DNA of 64,000 nucleotides from Chryseobacterium sp. (GTDB lineage: Bacteria; Bacteroidota; Bacteroidia; Flavobacteriales; Weeksellaceae). Shown here piece by piece: positions 8,583 through 16,063 of the stretch. Within the stretch, counting starts at the first letter, position 1, and every line of letters begins with the position of its first letter. A program made the position numbers and the translations under genes. Below the pieces are notes generated by a model. It did no database searches and was not told the origin of the DNA. It saw only the letters and a program-made list of their open reading frames with translations. The stretch spans positions 558,001 to 622,000 of the forward strand of contig JAITUA010000020.1 of NCBI GenBank assembly GCA_031286615.1, in the 5' to 3' direction.

Positions 8583-9977
8583 ATGAAAATAAAGTACTCG
8601 GAACTTATTGATCAGACATTATATTTTCCTACAGAGGAGTTTAATGTATCTGAGAACAATTTGTTGTTTCACGACGTTCCATTGATGGATGTGGTTGAAC
8701 AATTTGGCACTCCGCTAAAGATTAGCTATCTGCCGAGAATTTCTCAAAATATTCAGAAGGCCAAAAGCTGGTTTAAAGAAGCTTTTGAAAAAACCGGATA
8801 TAAAAAGAATTATACCTACTGCTATTGCACAAAATCCAGTCATTTCAATTTTGTATTGGAAGAAGCTCTGAAGAATGATATTTCAATAGAAACATCTTCT
8901 GCCTATGACATGGATATCGTAAAATCTCTTTACGAAAAAGGGAAAGTAGATAAAAACATTGAAGTAATCTGTAATGGTTTCAAAACTGATGATTATCTGA
9001 CAAATATTTCAGATATGATCAACAATGGGTTTGAAAATATTACTCCGATTCTTGATAATTACAGAGAATTGGATAAACTTACGGAAAGCATCGACTCTAC
9101 CTTTAATATCGGAATCAGAATCGCATCAGAGGAAGAACCGAAGTTCGAGTTCTATACTTCAAGATTAGGAATCGGATATAAAGATATTATTCCTTATTAC
9201 AGCCAGAAGATCGCCGAACACCCGAATGCAAGATTGAAAATGCTTCACTTCTTCATCAATACCGGGATCAAAGATACTTCTTACTACTGGAATGAATTGT
9301 ATAAATGTCTTCGTGTATATGCACGTTTGAAAAAAATTGCTCCCGAAGTAAATTCATTGAATATCGGAGGTGGTTTCCCAATCAAAACTTCTCTGAACTT
9401 TGATTATGACTATCAATATATGGTAGAGGAGATCGTTTCTCAGATCAAAAAATTCTGTGAAGAAGAAGGAGTAGAAGAACCTAATATTTATACGGAATTC
9501 GGAAGCTTTACTGTAGGGGAAAGCGGAGCGAATCTTTATAAGATTATTTCTCAGAAGCGTCAGAATGACAGAGAAAAATGGAATATGATCGACTCTTCTT
9601 TCATGACCACTCTTCCTGATACATGGGCAATTTCAAGACACTTTATCATGCTTCCGCTAAACCGTTGGGAAGATTCTTATGAAAGGGTATTCTTAGGAGG
9701 ACTGACATGTGATTCAGATGATTATTATAACTCTGAACAGCATACCAACGCAATTTATTTACCGGTTTTCAGTGATACTAAGCCATTGTATATAGGATTC
9801 TTCCATACAGGAGCGTATCAGGAAACAATCGGAGGATACGGTGGAGTACACCACTGTCTGATGCCTCAGCCGAGACACGTCCTGATTCAAAAGGATGAAA
9901 ACGGTGAGCTGCAATATGAAATTTTCCGTGAGAAACAGGAACCGGAAGATATCCTGAAAATTCTTGGGTATAAATAA
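8583..9977 (+). CDS. speA: Biosynthetic arginine decarboxylase (PLP, alanine racemase fold)
   Basis: Converts arginine to agmatine in polyamine synthesis. At 464 residues it is the short Bacteroidota-type SpeA. The N-terminal PLP barrel has the Schiff-base lysine in CYCTKSSHF (Lys84), and NIGGGFP near 260 binds the cofactor phosphate. CDSDDYY near 378 supplies the conserved active-site Cys/Asp region of fold-III decarboxylases. Agmatinase, the next enzyme, is encoded 1.1 kb downstream, which supports arginine rather than diaminopimelate or ornithine as substrate. The two are split by an opposite-strand phosphatase gene. Confidence 0.85.
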   Translation: MKIKYSELIDQTLYFPTEEFNVSENNLLFHDVPLMDVVEQFGTPLKISYLPRISQNIQKAKSWFKEAFEKTGYKKNYTYCYCTKSSHFNFVLEEALKNDISIETSSAYDMDIVKSLYEKGKVDKNIEVICNGFKTDDYLTNISDMINNGFENITPILDNYRELDKLTESIDSTFNIGIRIASEEEPKFEFYTSRLGIGYKDIIPYYSQKIAEHPNARLKMLHFFINTGIKDTSYYWNELYKCLRVYARLKKIAPEVNSLNIGGGFPIKTSLNFDYDYQYMVEEIVSQIKKFCEEEGVEEPNIYTEFGSFTVGESGANLYKIISQKRQNDREKWNMIDSSFMTTLPDTWAISRHFIMLPLNRWEDSYERVFLGGLTCDSDDYYNSEQHTNAIYLPVFSDTKPLYIGFFHTGAYQETIGGYGGVHHCLMPQPRHVLIQKDENGELQYEIFREKQEPEDILKILGYK

Positions 9978-9988
9978 GACCTTAAACT

Positions 9989-10128
9989 GTCATTGCGAGG
10001 AACGGATGTGACGAAGAAATCTCATCTTAACAATCTTAATCACTCAATGGATCTTAATGTTTTTTTTAATTAGCCATTAAGTTTTTTATTAAGAATTAAG
10101 TAAAGGATCTTCACTTCGTTCAGATGAC
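9989..10128. repeat. GTCATT-type intergenic inverted repeat
   Basis: GTCATTGCGAGGAAC...CGAAGAAATCTC (9989-10022) is mirrored by GGATCTTCACTTCG...AGATGAC (10105-10128), giving an imperfect inverted repeat with an AT-rich middle. Related units occur at 28135-28206, 38883-38916 and, as a half copy, near 6163-6191. Confidence 0.6.
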
Positions 10129-10145
10129 AAGGTACATACAAAACA

Positions 10146-10175
10146 AAAGCTCTCAGATTTTTCTGAGAGCTTTTT
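10146..10175. terminator. Bidirectional terminator between speA and the HAD gene
   Basis: A perfect 12-bp stem AAAGCTCTCAGA / TCTGAGAGCTTT (10146-10157, 10162-10173) with a TTTT loop and T-rich flanks on both strands. It lies between convergent genes. Confidence 0.85.
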
Positions 10176-10177
10176 AT

Positions 10178-10837
10178 TTAAAAATATTTTGAAATCTTAT
10201 CCAGTTCCAATTCCTCATAATCAGTAACTACAGTATCTGCTAAGGTATAATCCTGATTTTTTGAATGAGGACTTCTGTATGCCGCACAGAAAATTTTAGC
10301 CCGATGTGCAGCAAGAATTCCGTTTGTGGAATCTTCTATCACCATGCAGTTTTCAACAGATTCACCTGCCATTTCTGCAGCCAGTAAAAACACTTCAGGA
10401 TGAGGTTTTGATTCTTTTAAATCGGCACCGCTGATTTTTCCGCTGAAATATTTTTCCAACCCGAATTTTTCAAAAACCATATTGATCGTTACCATGGTAG
10501 CTGAAGAAGCCAGAATAAGTTTTATTCCATTTTCATGATAATGTTCAATCAGTTTTCTTACTCCCGGAATTAAATCAAATTCATCATCATTATAAAAATA
10601 ATCTTTGAAATGAGATCTTTTGATTCCTGCAATGGATTCATAAGTCTCGTTTAAATTAAATTGATTGATCAGGGTTTCGGAGACTCTTTTGGTTGATGCT
10701 CCGGTAAAAGAGGTGTACAGCTCTTCGGAAACCGCAATTTCCAATTCATCAAACGTTTTGAAATAAGCTTTTCTATGTAATGGTTCTGTATCTACAATAA
10801 CTCCATCCATATCGAAAAGAACAGCTTTTAAAGACAT
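10178..10837 (-). CDS. HAD-family phosphatase/phosphoglucomutase-like
   Basis: A haloacid dehalogenase superfamily hydrolase of 219 residues. Motif I DMDGVIVDTEP holds the nucleophile Asp9 and acid/base Asp11. An alpha-helical cap follows (about 15-85), then motif II (ASSAT near 110), the motif III lysine in KESKPHPEVF and motif IV with IEDSTNGI. This layout is that of the beta-phosphoglucomutase/phosphoglycolate branch. The substrate cannot be assigned. It lies between speA and speB on the opposite strand, with no clear pathway link. Confidence 0.82.
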   Translation of the reverse strand: MSLKAVLFDMDGVIVDTEPLHRKAYFKTFDELEIAVSEELYTSFTGASTKRVSETLINQFNLNETYESIAGIKRSHFKDYFYNDDEFDLIPGVRKLIEHYHENGIKLILASSATMVTINMVFEKFGLEKYFSGKISGADLKESKPHPEVFLLAAEMAGESVENCMVIEDSTNGILAAHRAKIFCAAYRSPHSKNQDYTLADTVVTDYEELELDKISKYF

Positions 10838-11002
10838 ATTAAAAGTTTTGTGTAAAAATAGTTATTTGAACCGAGAGTGGAAAATGAATAAGACAGCAGG
10901 TCAGAATTCCCGTTTTTAAATCTGATGTTCCGGATTTTTAGCTCATAGCTGGCAACTCATAAACTCTGCAACACTCTTACTCTCCAACTCGCAAACTCTT
11001 TG

Positions 11003-11010
11003 TATCTTTG
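11003..11010 (+). promoter_or_regulatory. -7 box upstream of agmatinase
   Basis: TATCTTTG matches TAnnTTTG, about 50 bases before the speB ATG. The leader after it is almost pure A/T. Confidence 0.45.
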
Positions 11011-11060
11011 TGGAATCTTTTAATTTTTCAATCATTTAATTTTTTAATTAATAATTATAT

Positions 11061-11918
11061 ATGAAAACATACGCAGGAATTCCCGAGGAAAACGCAACGT
11101 TAGAGAATTCGAAAGTAATGTTGGTAACTGTTCCTTATGATGGAACTTCAACATGGGGGAAAGGAGCTGATAAAGGCCCTGAACTATTCTTAGATGCTTC
11201 TGAAAACATGGAGCTTTATGATATTGAAACCCAAACAGAACCTTATCTTCAGGGAGTGTATCTGGCAGGAGAAGTTTCTGAAAACTCCAGCCCGGAGGCA
11301 ATGACAGAAGCTGTTTACCAGAAAACCAAAGAACTTTTGAACAATGAAGGGAAAGTATTTACTTTATTTGGAGGTGAACACTCTGTGTCTATCGGTTCTA
11401 TCCGTGCAGTAGGAGAGAAATTTGAAAACCTTACCGTTCTTCAGTTAGATGCTCATACAGACTTACGTCCTGAATTCCACGGTTCTACTTCTAACCACGC
11501 TTGTGCTGTGTTTGAAGCTAACCAGAAACATAACTTGGTTCAGGTGGGAATCCGTTCTATGGATGCAGAAGAAGCTCAGTATTTACCGGAAGGAAGAGTA
11601 TTCTTTGCTCACGAGATTGCAAACAACGAGAACTGGGTAAATGATGTATTGGAAAAAGTTTCAGGAAATGTATATATTACAATAGATCTTGATGCTTTTG
11701 ATCCTTCTATTGCCCCTTCTACAGGAACTCCTGAACCAGGTGGATTACAATGGTATCCAACGCTGGAATTATTAAGAAAAGTATTTGAAAAATGTAACGT
11801 AGTGGCATTTGATATTGTAGAATTAATGGATTCTCCAATGGCTAAGCCAACCGCTTTCCTTGCGGCTAAGTTATATTATAAAATGCTTGCTTATAACGAT
11901 ATTTATAACAACAACTAA
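11061..11918 (+). CDS. speB: Agmatinase (ureohydrolase family)
   Basis: Manganese hydrolase that splits agmatine into putrescine and urea. All metal ligands of the arginase/agmatinase family are visible: His107 in GGEHSVS, Asp130, His132 and Asp134 in LDAHTD, and Asp209 and Asp211 in TIDLDAFDP. PSTGTPEPGG follows. At 285 residues it is the usual length. With the arginine decarboxylase gene just upstream it completes a two-step arginine-to-putrescine route. The cytosol is the expected location, as there is no signal peptide. Confidence 0.9.
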   Translation: MKTYAGIPEENATLENSKVMLVTVPYDGTSTWGKGADKGPELFLDASENMELYDIETQTEPYLQGVYLAGEVSENSSPEAMTEAVYQKTKELLNNEGKVFTLFGGEHSVSIGSIRAVGEKFENLTVLQLDAHTDLRPEFHGSTSNHACAVFEANQKHNLVQVGIRSMDAEEAQYLPEGRVFFAHEIANNENWVNDVLEKVSGNVYITIDLDAFDPSIAPSTGTPEPGGLQWYPTLELLRKVFEKCNVVAFDIVELMDSPMAKPTAFLAAKLYYKMLAYNDIYNNN

Positions 11919-11987
11919 TATTCCGCAAGAATCGGATTTTTTCTGCCGTATATTCTTTGGAAATTTGTGAGGTAAAATAACAATACA

Positions 11988-12830
11988 ATGTCCACACAAA
12001 GTCAGATAGATTATAACAGAATTGCTAAGGCGATAGAATATATCCAGAGCAATTTCAGGCTTCAGCCAAGTTTGGAGGAAGTGGCAGAGAATATTCACTT
12101 AAGTCCCGCCCATTTTCAGAAAATCTTTACAGATTGGGCAGGAACAAGTCCGAAAAAGTTTTTGCAGTTCATCAGTCTTGAACATGCCAAAAGCCTTTTG
12201 AAGGAAGAAAAAGCAAGTTTGTTTGATACCGCTTACGAGACAGGATTTTCCAGTACCAGCAGGCTTCATGACCTGTTTGTGAAGGTAGAAGGAATGTCTC
12301 CGGCAGAATATAAAAATGGCGGAAAAAGCCTTAGTATTCATTACAGTTTTTCTGAAAGTCCTTTCGGAAATATAATAGTGGCTTCTACAGAAAAAGGAAT
12401 CTGCTATATGGCTTTTGAAGACAATAAAGAAACAGCATTCGGGGAGCTGAAACAAAAGTTCCCCAATGCTTCTTTTACAGAGCGCCAGGATGCCCTTCAA
12501 AAGAATGCACTGTCCATATTCGATAAAGACTGGACAAAACTCAATACTATAAAATTACATTTAAAAGGAACAGATTTCCAGCTTAAGGTCTGGGAAAGCC
12601 TGCTGACAATCCCTATGGGTAAACTGTCTACTTATGGCAGCCTGGCAGAAAAAATAGGAAATCCTAAAGCATCCAGAGCGGTAGGAACAGCTATTGGAAG
12701 TAATCCGGTTGCATTTCTTATCCCATGTCACCGTGTGATTCAGTCTACGGGACATCTTGGCGGATATCGCTGGGGAAGTGATAGAAAACAGATGATTGTT
12801 GGCTGGGAAGGTTCACAGATGTACTCGTAA
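11988..12830 (+). CDS. AraC-type HTH fused to O6-methylguanine-DNA methyltransferase (Ada-like)
   Basis: Repairs O6-alkylguanine by transferring the alkyl group to its own cysteine and probably also regulates transcription. Residues 8-110 form an AraC-type double helix-turn-helix. Residues 117-275 form the methyltransferase domain with the acceptor Cys247 in IPCHRVI and the Arg finger region SRAVGTA. The N-terminal zinc domain of Ada, which senses methylphosphotriesters, is absent, so how it would sense damage is unclear. AlkB is encoded 370 bases downstream on the same strand, which makes alkB a plausible target. Two repeat elements fill the space between them. Confidence 0.88.
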   Translation: MSTQSQIDYNRIAKAIEYIQSNFRLQPSLEEVAENIHLSPAHFQKIFTDWAGTSPKKFLQFISLEHAKSLLKEEKASLFDTAYETGFSSTSRLHDLFVKVEGMSPAEYKNGGKSLSIHYSFSESPFGNIIVASTEKGICYMAFEDNKETAFGELKQKFPNASFTERQDALQKNALSIFDKDWTKLNTIKLHLKGTDFQLKVWESLLTIPMGKLSTYGSLAEKIGNPKASRAVGTAIGSNPVAFLIPCHRVIQSTGHLGGYRWGSDRKQMIVGWEGSQMYS

Positions 12831-12839
12831 CGTATTTTT

Positions 12840-12999
12840 ACCACAAAAGACACAAAAGCCTTTTGAGAGATGGATAATAAGATTAAAAATTATCCGTCAT
12901 AAAGTTCACAAAAAGAAAATCAAAGATTTTGTATACTTTTATATATGAATCTTGTTACTTAAATGGTTTAATAGATTACAACTTTTGTGATTTTGCGGT
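12840..12999. mobile_element. MITE-like element A with terminal inverted repeats
   Basis: Left end ACCACAAAAGACACAAAAG (12840-12858), right end CTTTTGTGATTTTGCGGT (12982-12999), near-perfect inverted repeats enclosing 160 bp with no ORF. The reverse complement of the element at 55506-55688 aligns with it, both at the ends and internally (shared AAAGTTCAC and an AGATTTT motif). This and repeat copy 2 account for the 369-base gap between ada and alkB. Mobility is inferred; no transposase is nearby. Confidence 0.6.
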
Positions 13000-13015
13000 T
13001 GAAAAATATTGAGCC

Positions 13016-13084
13016 TTAAGTTTTGGCTAAAGCCAATAGATTTCTTGTTCTTGATTAAACGGACTAAAGTCCGTTCCTATTGAT
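13016..13084 (-). repeat. Two-hairpin intergenic repeat, copy 2 (inverted)
   Basis: Reverse-orientation copy: hairpin 2 at 13023-13036 (TTGGCTAAAGCCAA), hairpin 1 at 13058-13075 (AACGGACTAAAGTCCGTT), ending CCTATTGAT. Compared with copy 1 the central G:C pair of hairpin 1 is A:T, changed on both sides of the stem. Confidence 0.8.
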
Positions 13085-13199
13085 GTAAAATTCCTGTCAT
13101 TTGTGAAAATATTGGTGTAATTTGTGTTTAATTATCAAGATCATAAATACATTTTACCTTGTTCTTTTTACAACACAAAAGCATTTAAATTAAAAAACT

Positions 13200-13811
13200 A
13201 TGATGAGCCTCTTTGAAGAAATATCAGACTATCCGATCAATATACTTCCGAATGACGGAACCGTTCATTACTATGGAAAGGTTTTCTCTAAAGAACTTTC
13301 TGATTCTTTTTATACCTATTTGCTGAACGAGATTCCCTGGGAAAATGATGAAGCAGTTATCTTTGGAAAATTGATTTTAACCAAAAGAAAAGTGGCCTGG
13401 TTTGGAGAAAAACCTTTTGAATATACATATTCTAAACGAACAAAATATGCAAAGTTCTGGACTCCTGAATTACTGGAATTAAAGAAAAAATGTGAAGAGG
13501 TTTCAGGAGAAACTTACAACTCATGCCTGCTCAATTTATATCATGACGGGAGTGAAGGAATGGCTTACCATAGCGACGGTGAAACGGATCTGAAGAAACA
13601 TGGTGCCATTGCTTCTCTGACCTTTGGAGCAGAAAGAAAATTTTTATTTAAGCACAAAAAGACCAAAGAAAAAGTAGAAATATTCCTGGAAAACGGAAGT
13701 TTATTAATCATGAAAGGAACTACTCAGGACCATTGGCTTCACAGGCTTCCACCCACTACAAAAGTGAAAACTCCAAGGGTAAATCTTACTTTCAGAACGA
13801 TTGAAGAATAA
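13200..13811 (+). CDS. alkB: Alpha-ketoglutarate-dependent DNA dealkylase AlkB (ALKBH2-like)
   Basis: Fe(II)/2-oxoglutarate dioxygenase that oxidatively removes methyl groups from 1-methyladenine and 3-methylcytosine. Iron ligands are His124 and Asp126 (YHSDGE) and His181 (HWLHRLP). The 2-oxoglutarate arginines are Arg193 and Arg199 in TPRVNLTFR. The 203-residue length and these motifs are closer to the ALKBH2/plant-like type than to E. coli AlkB. It follows the Ada-like regulator gene and is bracketed by inverted copies of the two-hairpin repeat. The ATG at 13200 is followed by a second ATG at 13203. Confidence 0.9.
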   Translation: MMSLFEEISDYPINILPNDGTVHYYGKVFSKELSDSFYTYLLNEIPWENDEAVIFGKLILTKRKVAWFGEKPFEYTYSKRTKYAKFWTPELLELKKKCEEVSGETYNSCLLNLYHDGSEGMAYHSDGETDLKKHGAIASLTFGAERKFLFKHKKTKEKVEIFLENGSLLIMKGTTQDHWLHRLPPTTKVKTPRVNLTFRTIEE

Positions 13812-13966
13812 TTTTTTTAGAGATACTTTACCCACAACGTTTGTGATTCCGTAGGAATCTCAATAATACTCAAATAATTAAATCTAATTGTAGCATTTTC
13901 ACTCACATATTAGACAGATTACGCAGACTTTAATTTTTTACTAATCGAAAATTAAGTTCGGCTTTT

Positions 13967-14035
13967 ATCAATAGGAGTAGGCTTTAACCCACTTGAACAA
14001 AAAAATAAATTCATCCGGCTTTAGCCAAAACCTAA
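13967..14035 (+). repeat. Two-hairpin intergenic repeat, copy 3
   Basis: ATCAATAGG then a degenerate hairpin 1 (13976-13993; two A/C mismatches on this strand that would be G-U wobbles on the other), and hairpin 2 (about 14015-14028, CGGCTTTAGCC core) ending CAAAAC. It lies between alkB and its terminator. Confidence 0.75.
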
Positions 14036-14041
14036 AAAAAT

Positions 14042-14069
14042 AAAAAGCTGTTCAGACGAACAGCTTTTT
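14042..14069. terminator. Bidirectional terminator, alkB / S15 hydrolase
   Basis: A perfect 12-bp stem AAAAAGCTGTTC / GAACAGCTTTTT with an AGAC loop, between convergent genes. Confidence 0.85.
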
Positions 14070-14073
14070 CAAT

Positions 14074-15933
14074 TTATTTTAAAACTTCAGCTTCAATAGA
14101 GCTGTCATTATATATCTTAATAAATGCCTTTGTGTAATCCTCCTTGGTGGCAAAATTTGGATTATCCATAAACTTCTGTGGATTGATAGCGAAAAGCGGA
14201 AACCATGTACTGCTGATCTGAATCTGGATTTTATGTCCCTTTTTGAAGGTGTGAACTACATCCTGAAGTCTGAAATTAACAGCTGTTTTCTGATTAGGAA
14301 CCAAAGCTTCTCCCTTTTCTTTTGTATTTCTGAACCTTGCAGGCATTATTTCACTTCTTACCATCTGATGATAATTACCATAGATAACACCTTCTTTCTT
14401 TTCTGCAGGTTTAAAGTCTTCAGGGTAGACGTCAATTAATTTTACCGCAAAATCAGCATCTGTAGAAGAGGACGAAATATTCAGTTTGGCCATGATCTCT
14501 CCGGCGAATGCCATATCTTCTGTCAGAACATCGGTTGTGAAAGTTAATACATCTGGTCTTCCGACAGCAAATCTCTGGTCTTCTGACATATAATTTTTAG
14601 GTGTGAAACCATTAAAATCTTTTAAATGATCTGAGCTTAAAACAGGATTGTTAGGATCACTGTAATATTCAGAATATCCTTGTCCGGAAGTTTTCTTTAA
14701 GGTATTGTCAGCTAAGTAAAAATTAACTTTCTGAGCATTTTTAGGCGGATAAGAAGCAAATTCCTTCCATTCTTTAGCTCCAGTGTCATACATCAGCGCT
14801 TCAGGAAGTCCGGCATCTTCTTTTGTATTGCCTTTCAGGTAGTGGTTGAAGAATCTTGTTTCAATATTTTTCTGATAGTACGTTGCAATACTGTCTCCAA
14901 AGTAGGTTTCACTGTGAAAATGTTTCCCCTGTTCCTGAGACCATCCACCATGGGAGAAAGGTCCCATTACAATAGTATTCTTTGCTTTCGGACTTGTTTT
15001 TTCAATCGTTTTATAAATATTCAGAGGACCGGAAAGATCTTCTGCATCAAACCATCCGCCAACAGTCATTACAGCGTGGTTAATGTTCTTCAAATGAGGA
15101 AGAAGACCTCTTTTCTGCCAGAACTCATCGTAGTTGGTATGATTCATAATTTCTGTCATGAAGAAATTATTCTTATAATATTTTTCATAACCCTCTTTCA
15201 GGGTACCCATGTCTCTGTAGAATTTTAATCCGTCTTCAGAAGTCTGTTTAATGAAAGAATCCATATACCAGGCCTGTTTTTCAGGTTGTGTTTTCTGAAC
15301 TCCAAAAACAGGGAATGTTCTGAAATAACCTAGCATAAACCTTCCGTTGTGAAGAAAATCGTCATTCCAGAAATCTGAGATAGGAGCCTGAGGTGAGGAA
15401 GCTACCAGCGCAGGGTGTTGTGACAATGTTCCTACAGCAGTATAGAATCCGGGATATGATGTTCCAAACTGACCTGCTTTACCATTATTATCCTTGATAT
15501 TTTTCAAAAGCCACTCAATGGTATCATAAGTATCTGTACTTTCATCAACATCTTTTTTGGTTTTACGCTCTACCTGAGGCGTCATATTGGTAAAAGTACC
15601 TTCACTCATATATCTTCCGCGTACATCCTGGTACACAAAAATATACTTGTCTTTCATCAGATAGGTATTGGGACCTACCTTTGTTTTATATTCATCCTCT
15701 CCGTATGGTGCGATGCTGTAGCAGGTTCTCTGCATCAAAAACGGATATTTGTTCTTGTTTGATATATCTTTCGGGATATATACGGCTGTGAAAAGTTTCA
15801 CTCCATCACGCATCGGAATATAAAATTCTTTCTTGGTGAAATTGTCTTTAACGAAAGTATCTTTCTGTTCCGTCTTCTGAGCTTTTCCAAGAATGAAAAA
15901 AAGAATACATAATACTGAAATATGGATCTTCAT
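14074..15933 (-). CDS. Secreted CocE/NonD-family hydrolase (S15 peptidase-like)
   Basis: An alpha/beta hydrolase of the X-Pro dipeptidyl-peptidase/CocE group (619 residues), which includes glutaryl-7-ACA acylases and cocaine esterase. A signal peptide (1-18, ending GKAQ) points to the periplasm or export. The nucleophile Ser159 lies in GTSYPGF, and the MRDGVKLFTAVYIPKD opening (41-56) is the family hallmark. A second conserved block, VGGWFDAEDLSG and GPFSHGGW, carries the catalytic Asp and His. The C-terminal third is the jelly-roll domain of the family. The natural substrate is not deducible. Confidence 0.85.
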   Translation of the reverse strand: MKIHISVLCILFFILGKAQKTEQKDTFVKDNFTKKEFYIPMRDGVKLFTAVYIPKDISNKNKYPFLMQRTCYSIAPYGEDEYKTKVGPNTYLMKDKYIFVYQDVRGRYMSEGTFTNMTPQVERKTKKDVDESTDTYDTIEWLLKNIKDNNGKAGQFGTSYPGFYTAVGTLSQHPALVASSPQAPISDFWNDDFLHNGRFMLGYFRTFPVFGVQKTQPEKQAWYMDSFIKQTSEDGLKFYRDMGTLKEGYEKYYKNNFFMTEIMNHTNYDEFWQKRGLLPHLKNINHAVMTVGGWFDAEDLSGPLNIYKTIEKTSPKAKNTIVMGPFSHGGWSQEQGKHFHSETYFGDSIATYYQKNIETRFFNHYLKGNTKEDAGLPEALMYDTGAKEWKEFASYPPKNAQKVNFYLADNTLKKTSGQGYSEYYSDPNNPVLSSDHLKDFNGFTPKNYMSEDQRFAVGRPDVLTFTTDVLTEDMAFAGEIMAKLNISSSSTDADFAVKLIDVYPEDFKPAEKKEGVIYGNYHQMVRSEIMPARFRNTKEKGEALVPNQKTAVNFRLQDVVHTFKKGHKIQIQISSTWFPLFAINPQKFMDNPNFATKEDYTKAFIKIYNDSSIEAEVLK

Positions 15934-16000
15934 AAAAAAAATTTGATGCTAATTTAACAATAAAATCACTGTTATTGGTCAATCTTCTCTGTATTCATAA

Positions 16001-16021
16001 AAATAGCCGGAAATATCCGGC
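16001..16021 (-). terminator. Terminator of the barrel-protein gene
   Basis: GCCGGA/TCCGGC (16006-16011, 16016-16021). On the minus strand it is followed by TATTTTTATG, so it terminates the gene ending at 16064. Confidence 0.6.
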
Positions 16022-16063
16022 CATGATCAAAAATTATATATATAAAAGTATGGTGTTGCTTTC

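Noticed and set aside
8583-9977. Diaminopimelate or carboxynorspermidine decarboxylase instead of SpeA
   Set aside because: Fold-III decarboxylases are similar, but the chain style and the nearby agmatinase favour arginine decarboxylase.
14842-15228. Plus-strand frame inside the S15 hydrolase gene
   Set aside because: Antisense shadow without signal, motif or promoter.
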